From Psychroserpens burtonensis DSM 12212 (lineage in GTDB: Bacteria > Bacteroidota > Bacteroidia > Flavobacteriales > Flavobacteriaceae): 64,000 nt of DNA. The notes below the pieces were generated by a model. That model saw only the letters and a list, made by a program, of their open reading frames with translations, was not told the DNA's origin and did no database searches. The translations under genes and the position numbers were made by a program. The stretch covers positions 62,001 through 126,000 of the forward strand of contig NZ_AUDE01000018.1 in NCBI RefSeq assembly GCF_000425305.1, read 5' to 3'. Below are positions 53,001 through 62,110 of the stretch, one piece after another (the first letter of the stretch is position 1; each line of letters starts with the position of its first letter).

Positions 53001-55777
53001 ATGCAATCGATAAAAATACAGCTTTTCAAAACACTTCAAATCCACAAACAATTTTTGTTCGTGTAGAAAATACTTCAGATTCAGACTGCTATGGTACTTC
53101 ATCTCTCACGATAGAAGTTGGAACTAATCCCGTTATCAATGAACCTACAAACTGGTTTGTTTGTGATGATATTTTAAATGATGGCAGTGAATTATTTGAT
53201 CTTAATGTTAAGGTAGAAGAAATTTCTGAAGGTGTAAGTGACGCTTTAGACGTGACATTCTACGCTACATTAGCAAATGCAGAAAATTTAACAAATGCGC
53301 TTCCACTTCAATATGCCAATACACTTAATCCACAACGCATTTTTGTTGTTGTAGACAATGGGACCATTTGTAATTCCATAACAAGTTTTGAACTCAATGT
53401 AATACAAGTGCCCGAAGTAAATCTTGCCCAGCCTATTGAGATGTGTGATGATAACTACGACGGTATTGTAGTATTCAATCTTACACAATCTGAGTTTGAA
53501 ATTCTAGATGTCAGACACGATAATATTACAGTAACTTATTTTGAAACTATGGACGATTTGGATGCCAATACGAATCCTATTCAAAATCCAAGTACCTATA
53601 GCAATACTGCAAACCCACAAATCATATTCATAAAAATAAACAATACAATTTCAAATTGCTTTGCCGTGGTTCCTTTGGAACTTATTGTTAATTTACCTCC
53701 AGTAATTAATGATTTTCAAACCTATGAAATTTGTGATAACGATACCAATAGTTTTAATTTAAATACTATACCACCTGAAATAGTCGATGATTCAACAGAT
53801 AAGAATTTTAGCTATTACAGTAATTTAGCAGATGCTCAAGCAATTACAAACGCTTTAGATGCTAACTACACTTACGTAACAACAAGTGATTCTATATTTA
53901 TTCGTGTATCCTTTATCTCTACGTCTTGTTTTGCTATTTATAATTTTAATTTAATTATTAATCCTGTACCAGTAGCTCATCCACCTGCAGACTTGCAGGC
54001 CTGCGATGATCAGTCAAATGACAATTTAGAAGGGTTTAATTTATTCTCACAAAACGATGAAATTCTAGGTGCGCAAAACGCCTCTAACTTTACAGTGAGC
54101 TATTATTTAAATACAACCGATGCTAATACAGCTTCCAGCGCTTTACCAGATAGTTTTACTGGGCAAGATGGACAAACAATTTTTGCTAGAGTAGAAAATA
54201 ACATTACAGGATGTTACAGTATAACTCAATTTGATTTGATTGTTAATATGTATCCAAACCAACCTAATGCATTACAAATGTGTGATGCAAACTTTGATGG
54301 ATTTACAAGTTTTGATTTGATACAATCTGAGATCTATTTATTTAACACAATAAACCCAGATATTATTATTACCTATTTTGAAACACAAGACGAATTGGAT
54401 GCCAATAGTAATGCTATCCCAAATCCAAGTGAGTATACAAACACATCTAACCCACAAACAGTATTTATAAAAGTCTATAACCAAGTAGCAGATTGTAGTA
54501 CCTCTGTCAGTTTAGATTTAGATGTCAATTTACCACCTGCTATTAATGCCTTTGACATTTACCAAGCTTGTGAAAACGATTCGAATACTATTGATCTAAC
54601 TGACATTAATACAACTTTACTCGAGCAAACAGCAAATGTATTAGTCACTTATTTTTCTTCGGAAAATGATGCTCGAAATCAAGAAAATATTTTAAACACA
54701 GATTACACATATCTTAGTAATAACGACATGCTTTTTGCTAGAGTTGCGTTTTCTACCACACATTGCTTCGTCATTCATCAATTCACATTACAAATCAACC
54801 CATCACCAATTGCAAACCAAACGAGTGATATAGAAGCTTGTGACGATGATTTTGATGGTTTCTTTGAATTTAATTTAGCACAACAAAACGCTCAAATTAT
54901 AGGTAGTCAAAACCCGAATAACTTCACAGTCACATTCTATCTGGATGCTATTCTAGCAGAAGAAGGAACAGATGATTTAGGAGTAACATATGAGGCTTTA
55001 ACTGGCGAAACCATTTATACAAGAATAGAAAACAACACGACTGGATGTTTTAGTATAACCTCATTTATGACCGTTGTATTTGAGAAACCTTTGCTAGACG
55101 TTGGTGATCAAGTCATTTGCTTAGAAAACCTCCCACTTATGGTAAGTGCAAATACAAATAATACTGGAGATTCGTACCAATGGTCAACTAATGAGGCAAC
55201 ATCCGAAATTGAAATAACAGAAATAGGAACCTACTCTGTGACGGTAACCACACCAAGTGGTTGCGAAACAACAGAAGTTTTTACAGTTACAGAATCTGAA
55301 GCTGCAACAATTGAAATAACAGAAACTATTGATTTCTCAGACCCAAACAATATTACAGTTACGGTTAGTGGAATTGGAAGCTATCTATATCAATTAGATA
55401 ACAATCCACCTCAAGAATCTAATGTTTTTGAAAATGTAAGCTTAGGGTATCACACGTTGAGAATTATAGATTTAAACGGTTGTGCAGAAGTCACCAAAGA
55501 AATTGTTGTTATTGACGCACCTAAATTTTTTACACCAAATAACGATTCATACTTTGACACATGGCATATTACAGGTGTAGAAACCTTAACTGGGACCATA
55601 ATCTATATCTATAATCGTTATGGTAAATTATTGACTACACTAGACTCTAATTCTAGAGGTTGGGATGGATTATATAATGGAAATCTAATGCCTGCTTCAG
55701 ATTATTGGTTTGTTGCAGACGTTAAAAAAGGCAATATTGCTTTCCAAGTGAAAGGCCATTTCTCTTTACGTTTATAA
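50099..55777 (+). CDS. giant T9SS type B protein with choice-of-anchor L domain and 14 repeat modules
   Basis: An 1892-residue protein: signal peptide, then a choice-of-anchor L domain (about 25-265: FENGIMLSTGNAASGG, YILASEEYFGDFPC, VTYHIKLVIADQTDKNYDST), an Ig-like domain (about 268-345), fourteen modules of about 90-100 residues (about 346-1666), two short Ig-like parts and a type B sorting region (PKFFTPNNDSYFDTWHITGV, YNRYGKLLTT, GWDGLYNG, ASDYWFVA). Each module begins with Cys-Asp-Asp and an acidic DG loop, continues F-D-L, V-T-Y-F, N-T-x-N-P-Q, I-F-V-R-V-E-N, and ends near a second Cys (TGC). Modules 10 and 13 lack most of the loop. The protein is exported by T9SS and probably acts as a long surface stalk; the ligand is unknown. 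No repeat looks broken. Confidence 0.9.
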   Translation: MIFLKKSLSTILCLLCYVVSSQQISVDNSFTEQQLVENSLSLGCVETSNIQSLVNGQVNGFQSFAYFERADSNFPFENGIMLSTGNAASGGNTQNTAVLNEGQPDWATDPDLETALGITGTLNATSIEFDFASVSNQIQFNYILASEEYFGDFPCNYSDGFAFLIKEAGTSDPYINIAIIPGTTTPVNTSTIHDEIVGFCSASNEVFFEGYNIGDTNYNGRTSVMTATASITPNVTYHIKLVIADQTDKNYDSTVFIEGNSFNASVDLGTDIQTCADTVTLDGNIENPLATYSWFLNNTLITAETQATINTAQSGTYRVEIQIPLAGSNCLIEDEIIVTLSSTQAALPISNYELCDDASGDGIEIFDLSTKDADVLASVPASSYHISYHLSAIDAQTGTSAMSGSFQNTSNPQTIFVRIEDIINGCLAFQNFNLVVNPLPVITAPTILIECDDITADGFTTIDLSQKDNEITNGNLDLVVTYHFTQNDADDGMNAIPLPYVNTNPNETLFVNVTNSITGCSITTTLNIEVLNNPVINTDEHYIDACDADLDGFALFDLTSIIDDVLEGLTGVNVTFHDTQEDADLGVNPIADDTNYTNIIINEQLLYIRVENTTTGCASITPIEIHTNLLLTATDIKDFRACDEDNDGQEEFYLLDIIEDILDNLEDIMDYDIDIDFYLTEDDRDNQTNPIDTSVSFEPTSNPQILYITLTSPTCQEVSQIELYIDPIQVFDPIGLQNDCDTDQDGFTSINLSQFDSLITNNLADFTVTYFSSEADAEANTNALPAFYTNISNPETFYARITFGETGCSDINSFDIEVLPAPLSNEPSGIIICDDNQDGISNIDLDIKVSEIVNDTTNRSITFHNTISDAQTASNPIATTSSYPAVTETVFIRIENTITGCYSTESLEVIVNTLPNFIAISNYKICEDSSDDIGDFVFFTKDIEILNGQTGKDVFYFLNQTDADTNTNAIDKNTAFQNTSNPQTIFVRVENTSDSDCYGTSSLTIEVGTNPVINEPTNWFVCDDILNDGSELFDLNVKVEEISEGVSDALDVTFYATLANAENLTNALPLQYANTLNPQRIFVVVDNGTICNSITSFELNVIQVPEVNLAQPIEMCDDNYDGIVVFNLTQSEFEILDVRHDNITVTYFETMDDLDANTNPIQNPSTYSNTANPQIIFIKINNTISNCFAVVPLELIVNLPPVINDFQTYEICDNDTNSFNLNTIPPEIVDDSTDKNFSYYSNLADAQAITNALDANYTYVTTSDSIFIRVSFISTSCFAIYNFNLIINPVPVAHPPADLQACDDQSNDNLEGFNLFSQNDEILGAQNASNFTVSYYLNTTDANTASSALPDSFTGQDGQTIFARVENNITGCYSITQFDLIVNMYPNQPNALQMCDANFDGFTSFDLIQSEIYLFNTINPDIIITYFETQDELDANSNAIPNPSEYTNTSNPQTVFIKVYNQVADCSTSVSLDLDVNLPPAINAFDIYQACENDSNTIDLTDINTTLLEQTANVLVTYFSSENDARNQENILNTDYTYLSNNDMLFARVAFSTTHCFVIHQFTLQINPSPIANQTSDIEACDDDFDGFFEFNLAQQNAQIIGSQNPNNFTVTFYLDAILAEEGTDDLGVTYEALTGETIYTRIENNTTGCFSITSFMTVVFEKPLLDVGDQVICLENLPLMVSANTNNTGDSYQWSTNEATSEIEITEIGTYSVTVTTPSGCETTEVFTVTESEAATIEITETIDFSDPNNITVTVSGIGSYLYQLDNNPPQESNVFENVSLGYHTLRIIDLNGCAEVTKEIVVIDAPKFFTPNNDSYFDTWHITGVETLTGTIIYIYNRYGKLLTTLDSNSRGWDGLYNGNLMPASDYWFVADVKKGNIAFQVKGHFSLRL
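53420..54256 (+). repeat. three-module block, copy 1 (modules 9-11)
   Basis: Residues 1108-1386 (279 residues). Module 9 has TYFETMDDLDANTNPIQNPS, module 10 has the short CDNDTNSFNL and YTYVTTSDSIFIRVSF, module 11 has PADLQACDDQ and NNITGCYSIT. The same three kinds follow in the same order in the next block. Confidence 0.8.
54257..55096 (+). repeat. three-module block, copy 2 (modules 12-14)
   Basis: Residues 1387-1666 (280 residues). Module 12 has TYFETQDELDANSNAIPNPS, module 13 the short CENDSNTIDL and YTYLSNNDMLFARVAF, module 14 SDIEACDDD and NNTTGCFSIT. Its order and length copy the block just before it, and the shortened middle module is shared. Confidence 0.8.
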
Positions 55778-55842
55778 TCTTAACATTTTTTAAAGCATAA
55801 CATTTCAATCTATACCTATCTTTACAGTTGGAAAAATTGTGA

Positions 55843-58173
55843 ATGAATACAACCATTAAAATCTTATGCTTCCTATCTACTATATTGACTTTTGGTCAAA
55901 ATATGATAGTAGACAGTCAATCTTTTACCGCACAAGAGTTAATTGAAAACATTCTAATTGATAGTAACTGTATTGATAATGTGACCGTTACCAATGTCGT
56001 AGGCGGTAATTTTTCTTCATCAGATCAAAGCTATGGTTTTTTTGACGCTACAGGAACAACGTTCCCGTTTGATACTGGTATCGTTATGAGTACTGGGCGA
56101 TTATCAAATGTACCAGGACCAAATACAACACTTAGTGACGACGATGCACCAAATTGGACTGGTGATACTGAATTAGAAACCATCCTAAACGAAACCAATA
56201 CAACCAACGCAACCATTTTGGAGTTCGATTTCACATCTGTCGCAACAGAAATTAGTTTTCGCTATATTTTTGCTTCGGAAGAATATCAAGAAGGCAACCC
56301 AAATACCTGCAATTTCTCAGATTTATTTGGCTTTTTAATTCGTCCTATTACTGGTACTCAGTACACGAATATAGCCTTAGTCCCAGGAACTAATACACCT
56401 GTAAAAGTAACCACAGTGCACCCTGAAATCCCTGGTGGTTGTCCGGCAGAAAATGAAGCTTACTTTGAAAGCTTTAACCCTTCTGACGCTCCAATAAATT
56501 TTAACGGACAAACAAAAATATTAACTGCTACCGCTCAAACGATGCCTAATGAAACCTACCATGTAAAATTAGTAATTGCAGACGAGCAGAATTTTAGATA
56601 TGACTCTGCAGTATTTTTAGAAGCTGGAAGCTTTAGACTCTCAACAGATTTAGGTCCAAATTTATTAATAGAAAGCGGAAATGCTATTTGCGGTGATGGC
56701 ACCTACACTATTCAAACAAATGAACCAGGAACTAATAATACCTTCAAATGGTTTAAAGATGGAGCCGAACTTATTGGTGAAATTAATGACAACTTAGAGG
56801 TTTCTGAAACTGGAATATATTCTGTAGAACTCACAAAAGACACCTGTGTTTTATTTGGTGAAGTTACTATCGAATATACAGAGAACCCTATAGTTTTCGA
56901 TTCGATTTTAGTTGAATGTGCTCTAAACCTAAACGGTTTAGCGTTTTATAACCTATTTGATAGCAATGATGAGGTCACTAATAATGATTCTTCAATTTTT
57001 ATTTCAGATTTCTTCTTAACGGCAGGTGACGCAGAACAAGACATCAATGCGATTGTTGGCGCCAATAATTTTGAAAATTCGAATACGTTTCAAACGGTTT
57101 ATGCACGTGTTGAAAATCAAGCTAATTGTTATAGTATTGCAGAAGTAGAACTTCAGGTCACCAACAACACTATTTTCATTCCAGCTCTAGACGCTTGTGA
57201 TGGTGCTATTGTAGATGGTTTCGCAGATTTCAATTTAAATGATATTACGAGCGCTATTGCAGATCAACTTCCGGTAGATGCCACAGTTACTTTTTATGCT
57301 AGCGAAATGGATCTTTCTACAGAAACCAATAACATCTCTGGCACATTTCAGAATACAATACCAAACACACAAACTCTATTTGTAAAAATAGAAAGCAACA
57401 ATCAATGTAACTCTATTTCTATTGTAGAATTAATTGTTTTATATACACCTGTTTTATTAGAAGATGAATCCTTTATTTACTGCTTAAACAGCTTTCCAGA
57501 AACCATTACTTTAATTGGAGGTGTTCTTAATGATGCGCCCAACAACTATTATTACGAATGGTTATTTAACGGTACGACTACAGAAGTTAATACGACTTTT
57601 AATGACATCAACGAAGTTGGGAATTACACCGTCATCGTAACAGATCCAAATGGGTGCTCGTCTAGTAGAACGTTAACCGTTTTACCCTCTAGTAATCCAG
57701 TGATTGAAGATGTGATTATAATGGAAGGCACACAAAATAGCACAGTTACTATTATCGCTTCTGGTGATGGTGATTTTGAATATGCCTTAGATAATCCAGA
57801 TGGTGTTTTTCAAACTGAAAACACGTTTACCAATGTCACTGCTGGTTTTCATACCATTTTTGTTCGCGATACTAATAGTTGCGGAATGACAGAACAAGTG
57901 ATTTCTGTATTAGGATTCCCTAAGTATTTTACGCCTAATGGTGATACTTATAATGAGAGATGGCAAGTCAAGGGCGTGAATGCAGACTTTAATCAAGGTA
58001 CAGCTATTACCATTTTTAATCGCTATGGAAAATTGCTTACGCAGTTCACCAACGAAAGTGCTGGATGGAATGGCACTTTAAATGGGCAACCTCTACCAAG
58101 TGATGATTACTGGTTTGTCGTAACACTTTTAGATGGAAGAACATTTACGGGTCACTTTGCGTTGAGACGATAA
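55843..58173 (+). CDS. T9SS type B protein with choice-of-anchor L domain and two modules
   Basis: A 776-residue protein with signal peptide (ending TFGQ). The choice-of-anchor L domain (about 20-265) reads FPFDTGIVMSTGRLSNVPG, RYIFASEEYQEGNPNTC, TYHVKLVIADEQNFRYDSA; it is a paralogue of that of the preceding giant. An Ig-like part, two CDDxxDG...C modules (VECALNLNGLAFYNL and DACDGAIVDGFADFNL) and a second Ig-like part follow, then the type B sorting region (FPKYFTPNGDTYNERWQVKG, GWNGTLNG, DDYWFVV). The last 200 residues resemble those of the two duplicated genes at 39958 and 43421 but are more diverged. It begins 65 nt after the giant gene. Confidence 0.88.
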   Translation: MNTTIKILCFLSTILTFGQNMIVDSQSFTAQELIENILIDSNCIDNVTVTNVVGGNFSSSDQSYGFFDATGTTFPFDTGIVMSTGRLSNVPGPNTTLSDDDAPNWTGDTELETILNETNTTNATILEFDFTSVATEISFRYIFASEEYQEGNPNTCNFSDLFGFLIRPITGTQYTNIALVPGTNTPVKVTTVHPEIPGGCPAENEAYFESFNPSDAPINFNGQTKILTATAQTMPNETYHVKLVIADEQNFRYDSAVFLEAGSFRLSTDLGPNLLIESGNAICGDGTYTIQTNEPGTNNTFKWFKDGAELIGEINDNLEVSETGIYSVELTKDTCVLFGEVTIEYTENPIVFDSILVECALNLNGLAFYNLFDSNDEVTNNDSSIFISDFFLTAGDAEQDINAIVGANNFENSNTFQTVYARVENQANCYSIAEVELQVTNNTIFIPALDACDGAIVDGFADFNLNDITSAIADQLPVDATVTFYASEMDLSTETNNISGTFQNTIPNTQTLFVKIESNNQCNSISIVELIVLYTPVLLEDESFIYCLNSFPETITLIGGVLNDAPNNYYYEWLFNGTTTEVNTTFNDINEVGNYTVIVTDPNGCSSSRTLTVLPSSNPVIEDVIIMEGTQNSTVTIIASGDGDFEYALDNPDGVFQTENTFTNVTAGFHTIFVRDTNSCGMTEQVISVLGFPKYFTPNGDTYNERWQVKGVNADFNQGTAITIFNRYGKLLTQFTNESAGWNGTLNGQPLPSDDYWFVVTLLDGRTFTGHFALRR

Positions 58174-58237
58174 CCTAAAGTTTTAACAATCAATTCATTA
58201 ATATTACTTAACTTCAAGTTTAAAATATTAGTTATTG

Positions 58238-61200
58238 ATGAATAGGGTCGTCTTTATTATTAGTTTTATTAGTGTAATGTCTTTTGCTCAAAATTCTAAG
58301 CAACTATCTTTTCGTGAACTTACTGTAGCAGAAGGTTTATCTCAAAATAGTGTTGTGAGTATTACTCAGGATTCTACAGGGTATATGTGGTTCGCTACTC
58401 AAGATGGTCTCAACAAATATGACGGAAGGCAATTTACTTTTTTCAATAAACAATTTGAGGATGTTACCAGACCCACCTTTAGCAAACTAGGCAAGTTGTA
58501 CGTGGATAGATTTAGTGATTTATGGATTATTAGTAATTCTGGTAGTCTAGAAAAATTCAATAGTAAGACTCAAAAATTCACTTCTATTTCTTCAATATAT
58601 AATGCCAGTGTCATTTTTCAGAATAAAAAGAAACACTATTACATTGGTACTTATGGAAATGGACTTTACAAAATAGATCACAAAACAAAAGATACACTTC
58701 AAGTTTTTCAAGATCAATTTCAAGATCTCAATACTTATGATATTCTAGAATTCAACAATTCATCCTATATCGCGTCGTCAACTCATCTTTTTAAAATAGA
58801 AAACAACGACTTAAAAACAGTAGCTGTTGAAAATAATGACACAAACTTTAGTACACTCACCGTTTCCAACGACAAAACAATTTGGTTGGGCAGTTTTAGT
58901 AATGGCTTATTTTATAAATCTGAAGATTCTAATATTTTTAAAAAATATAAACACCCTGATCTAGCGTCCATATTAAATATTCAAGATATATTAATTGATA
59001 GTAACAATCAACTCTGGGTTGCCACTTATGGAGAGGGACTATATATTATAGATTACAAAAAAAACAAAGTATCTCACTTTACAGAAAATAAAAATAATCC
59101 TTATGCTCTACAGTACAATGATGTGCTTTGCTTGTACCAAGATTATACAGGTACTGTCTGGCTGGGAACTGACGGTGCAGGATTAAGTTATTATGACGAG
59201 CACCTCACAAAATTTAATGTTATAACCAATAATCAAACACCAAAAAACACACCTGTAGATGTTATCAGAGGCATAACCTATGATAAAACTAAAACCATGT
59301 GGCTTGGAACTTCAGGTAAAGGGCTGACTTCTATAAATTTAGATAATAACAATTATAAAACGTTTACCACACAAAACTCTGCCCTAGCAAGTAATCGCAT
59401 AATGAGTTTATTATCTGACAATAATAATTTATGGATTGGTCATCAAGGTGAGGGTTTACAAATTAAAGAGGCCTCTGGCAACTTCAAAACCATAGAGCCT
59501 TTTTATAATGAGACCATTTGGAAAATTCTCAAATACAATCAAAATCAATTTTGGATCTGCACTAGATATAGTGGTGTTTTTCTGTATGACGAGAATAAAG
59601 GTATCATTAATCACTTCACAACAGATAATTCGAATCTAACTTCTAACAATATTAGAACCATAGAACGAGGTAATAACAATGATATTTGGATAGGTAGTGA
59701 AAATAATGGACTCTTCCTTTTAGACTTAAAAACTCAAATTATTAAAACAGTTAAGCAGATTCCTGATAAAATTAAGTCCTTGTATTTTAACGATAAAGTC
59801 TTATGGATTGGCACCAATGGTAATGGGTTAAAATCATATAATACGATTAGAAACGACATAGAAACCTATACTATGGAGTCGGGTCTATCTAACAACGTTA
59901 TTTATGCTATTTTGCCAGACGAGAAAGGCAATTTATGGCTAAGTTCTAACAAAGGTATTACTCAATTTAATTTTAAAGACAAACAACTCAAGCATATCAA
60001 AAACTACACTGAAAATAGTGGTTTACAGTCCTTCGAGTTTAATACAGGAGCGTATTTCAAAGCCCAAGATGGAACCCTTTTTTTTGGCGGATTAGAAGGT
60101 GTAAATTGGTTTTCTCCAAGTGATCTAACCAGTAATCAAGTGAAGCCTAAAACTGTGATTTCAAGTTTTGAGATATTCAACAAAAAGCAGGCAATGATTC
60201 CCGAGGCCACATTTCAGCATAATCAAAATACGATGACTTTTATGCTTGCTAGTTTGCATTTTTCAGAACCATCAAAAAATTTATATCGTTATAAATTACT
60301 TAATCATGACACCGATTGGACAACTCCAAGTTTTAACAATGTAGCGCACTACACAAACTTACCACCTAATGAATATACGTTCTTAGCCACATCAAGTAAT
60401 TACGAAGGTATTTGGAACAAAACGCCTACGACCTATTCATTTGAAATATCAAAACCATGGTTTAAAACGGATATCGCTTATATCAGTTATGGACTGCTTT
60501 TATTATCAGGTGTATTCGCCATTTATAGTTACTTCAGATTTAAGTGGAAATTAGAAACACAAGTGCGTTTAGAGCATGCAGAGAGCAAAAGACTCAAGCA
60601 ACTTGACGAGTTTAAGACTAATCTATACACCAATATTACTCACGAATTCAGAACACCACTAACCCTTATTTCGGGACCAATAGATCATCAATTATCTAAA
60701 GAAACACTCAAACCAGAAGATCGAAAAGAACTCAATATCGTAAAACAAAATGCAAATCGATTACTCAATCTAGTCAATCAAATGTTAGATTTATCTTTAA
60801 TAGATTCTGGCCAATTGAGATTGCTCGTAGAGGAAGGAAACCTCAATATCCTATTAAAACAAATAGTTGCTGCTTTTCAGTATAAAGCTGATGACAAAGA
60901 CATACTAATTACGACTGCGATTGAAAACCTGACTACTATATGGTTTGATGTAGATTTACTTGAAAAGATCATATCCAACTTATTGTCAAATGCCATAAAA
61001 TATGCTCCAGAAAATACAGAAATCATATTAGATGCAAATGCCTTAGATAATTATCTAGTACTCTCTATTATCAACGTAAATACACAAATTTCAAAAAAAG
61101 ATTTCGATAAACTATTCCAACGCTTTTATCAAAGCAATAAAACTTCCGATGGGGTTGGTGTTGGATTGGCTCTTGTTAAAGAATTGGTCAATTTATCAAA

Positions 61201-62110
61201 AGGAAACATTACTGCAAATACTTTAGATCAGGATAAAGTTCAGTTCACGGTAACGTTACCAATTGATAAAAATGCTTTTAGTCCTTCGGAAATTAAAACT
61301 GAAACAAGACATCAACCTCAAGTAGACCTCTTAGATAATCAAACAACTAACACTTCTGATGTACCTCTTTTACTTATCGTTGAAGACAATAAAGATATTA
61401 GAGCTTTTGTGGTCTCTATTTTTAACGACAGTTGTAAAATTATAGAAGCTGAAAACGGAAAAACAGGAATTGAATTGGCCTTTCAGCACATTCCAGATAT
61501 TATAATTAGTGACGTCATGATGCCAATCAAAGATGGTATTGAGCTATGTAATACTTTAAAGTACGATGAATTAACCAGTCACATTCCAATCATTTTATTG
61601 ACAGCAAAAGTTGGTGAAGATCATGAAATTGAAGGTTTAAAAACGGGTGCTGATGCCTACATTAAAAAACCTTTTAATAGAGAAAAACTAATACTTAGAG
61701 TTAAAAAGCTCATTGAAAACAGACAACAACTTCAAAAACACTTTAGCAAAGACTTTACGATACATCCAGAATTACCAATCACTTCAACCGAAACCGATTT
61801 TCTAAAACGTTTAAAAGTTGTTCTAGACGAAAAAATCACTGATCCAGATTTCACAAGCGAAGCATTCTCAGAAGCAATGGTCATGAGTAGGACGCAACTT
61901 CACAGAAAATTAAAAGCTATTATAGGAATGACTACATCTGAGTTTATTAGAACACAACGTTTAAAGTTAGCTATTGACTTACTCAAAAAATCTGATGCTA
62001 CTGTTTCTGAAATAGCTTATCAGGTTGGATTTAATTCACCTTCTTATTTTATCAAATGTTTTAAAGAGATTTATAGCTGTACCCCAACTGAGTACATTTT
62101 CGAAGCATAA
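58238..62110 (+). CDS. hybrid two-component sensor/regulator (HTCS) with altered kinase G1 box
   Basis: A 1290-residue single-chain regulator: signal peptide, periplasmic two-component-regulator propeller (about 25-630, repeats such as GYMWFATQDGLNKYDG, QLWVATYGEGLYII, TVWLGTDGAGLSYYD), Y_Y_Y domain (about 680-740), one membrane helix (about 746-766), HisKA (HEFRTPLTLI, phospho-His802), HATPase, receiver (SDVMMP, phospho-Asp1092) and an AraC-type HTH (about 1205-1287). The N box (NLLSNAIKYAP) and G2 box (GVGVGLAL) look normal, but the G1 box, normally DNGxGI, reads NVNTQI (Asn946 in place of Asp). ATP binding may therefore be weak. The ATG at 58238 is chosen over an adjacent TTG. It lies 64 nt after the T9SS cluster; no SusCD locus is near. 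Confidence 0.93.
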   Translation: MNRVVFIISFISVMSFAQNSKQLSFRELTVAEGLSQNSVVSITQDSTGYMWFATQDGLNKYDGRQFTFFNKQFEDVTRPTFSKLGKLYVDRFSDLWIISNSGSLEKFNSKTQKFTSISSIYNASVIFQNKKKHYYIGTYGNGLYKIDHKTKDTLQVFQDQFQDLNTYDILEFNNSSYIASSTHLFKIENNDLKTVAVENNDTNFSTLTVSNDKTIWLGSFSNGLFYKSEDSNIFKKYKHPDLASILNIQDILIDSNNQLWVATYGEGLYIIDYKKNKVSHFTENKNNPYALQYNDVLCLYQDYTGTVWLGTDGAGLSYYDEHLTKFNVITNNQTPKNTPVDVIRGITYDKTKTMWLGTSGKGLTSINLDNNNYKTFTTQNSALASNRIMSLLSDNNNLWIGHQGEGLQIKEASGNFKTIEPFYNETIWKILKYNQNQFWICTRYSGVFLYDENKGIINHFTTDNSNLTSNNIRTIERGNNNDIWIGSENNGLFLLDLKTQIIKTVKQIPDKIKSLYFNDKVLWIGTNGNGLKSYNTIRNDIETYTMESGLSNNVIYAILPDEKGNLWLSSNKGITQFNFKDKQLKHIKNYTENSGLQSFEFNTGAYFKAQDGTLFFGGLEGVNWFSPSDLTSNQVKPKTVISSFEIFNKKQAMIPEATFQHNQNTMTFMLASLHFSEPSKNLYRYKLLNHDTDWTTPSFNNVAHYTNLPPNEYTFLATSSNYEGIWNKTPTTYSFEISKPWFKTDIAYISYGLLLLSGVFAIYSYFRFKWKLETQVRLEHAESKRLKQLDEFKTNLYTNITHEFRTPLTLISGPIDHQLSKETLKPEDRKELNIVKQNANRLLNLVNQMLDLSLIDSGQLRLLVEEGNLNILLKQIVAAFQYKADDKDILITTAIENLTTIWFDVDLLEKIISNLLSNAIKYAPENTEIILDANALDNYLVLSIINVNTQISKKDFDKLFQRFYQSNKTSDGVGVGLALVKELVNLSKGNITANTLDQDKVQFTVTLPIDKNAFSPSEIKTETRHQPQVDLLDNQTTNTSDVPLLLIVEDNKDIRAFVVSIFNDSCKIIEAENGKTGIELAFQHIPDIIISDVMMPIKDGIELCNTLKYDELTSHIPIILLTAKVGEDHEIEGLKTGADAYIKKPFNREKLILRVKKLIENRQQLQKHFSKDFTIHPELPITSTETDFLKRLKVVLDEKITDPDFTSEAFSEAMVMSRTQLHRKLKAIIGMTTSEFIRTQRLKLAIDLLKKSDATVSEIAYQVGFNSPSYFIKCFKEIYSCTPTEYIFEA

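Larger units (their letters stand above)
44..61291. repeat. dispersed octamer CTTCGGAA, 18 copies
   Basis: Counted by eye. Plus strand starts: 44, 2771, 9972, 30121, 31682, 34122, 35829, 38604, 52413, 54657, 56273, 61284. Minus strand copies (seen as TTCCGAAG) start at 7203, 7382, 17628, 19678, 39719, 46280. Two copies (9972, 39719) are non-coding. In genes the word encodes Ser-Glu, Phe-Gly or Pro-Lys, so all frames are used. Confidence 0.75.
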
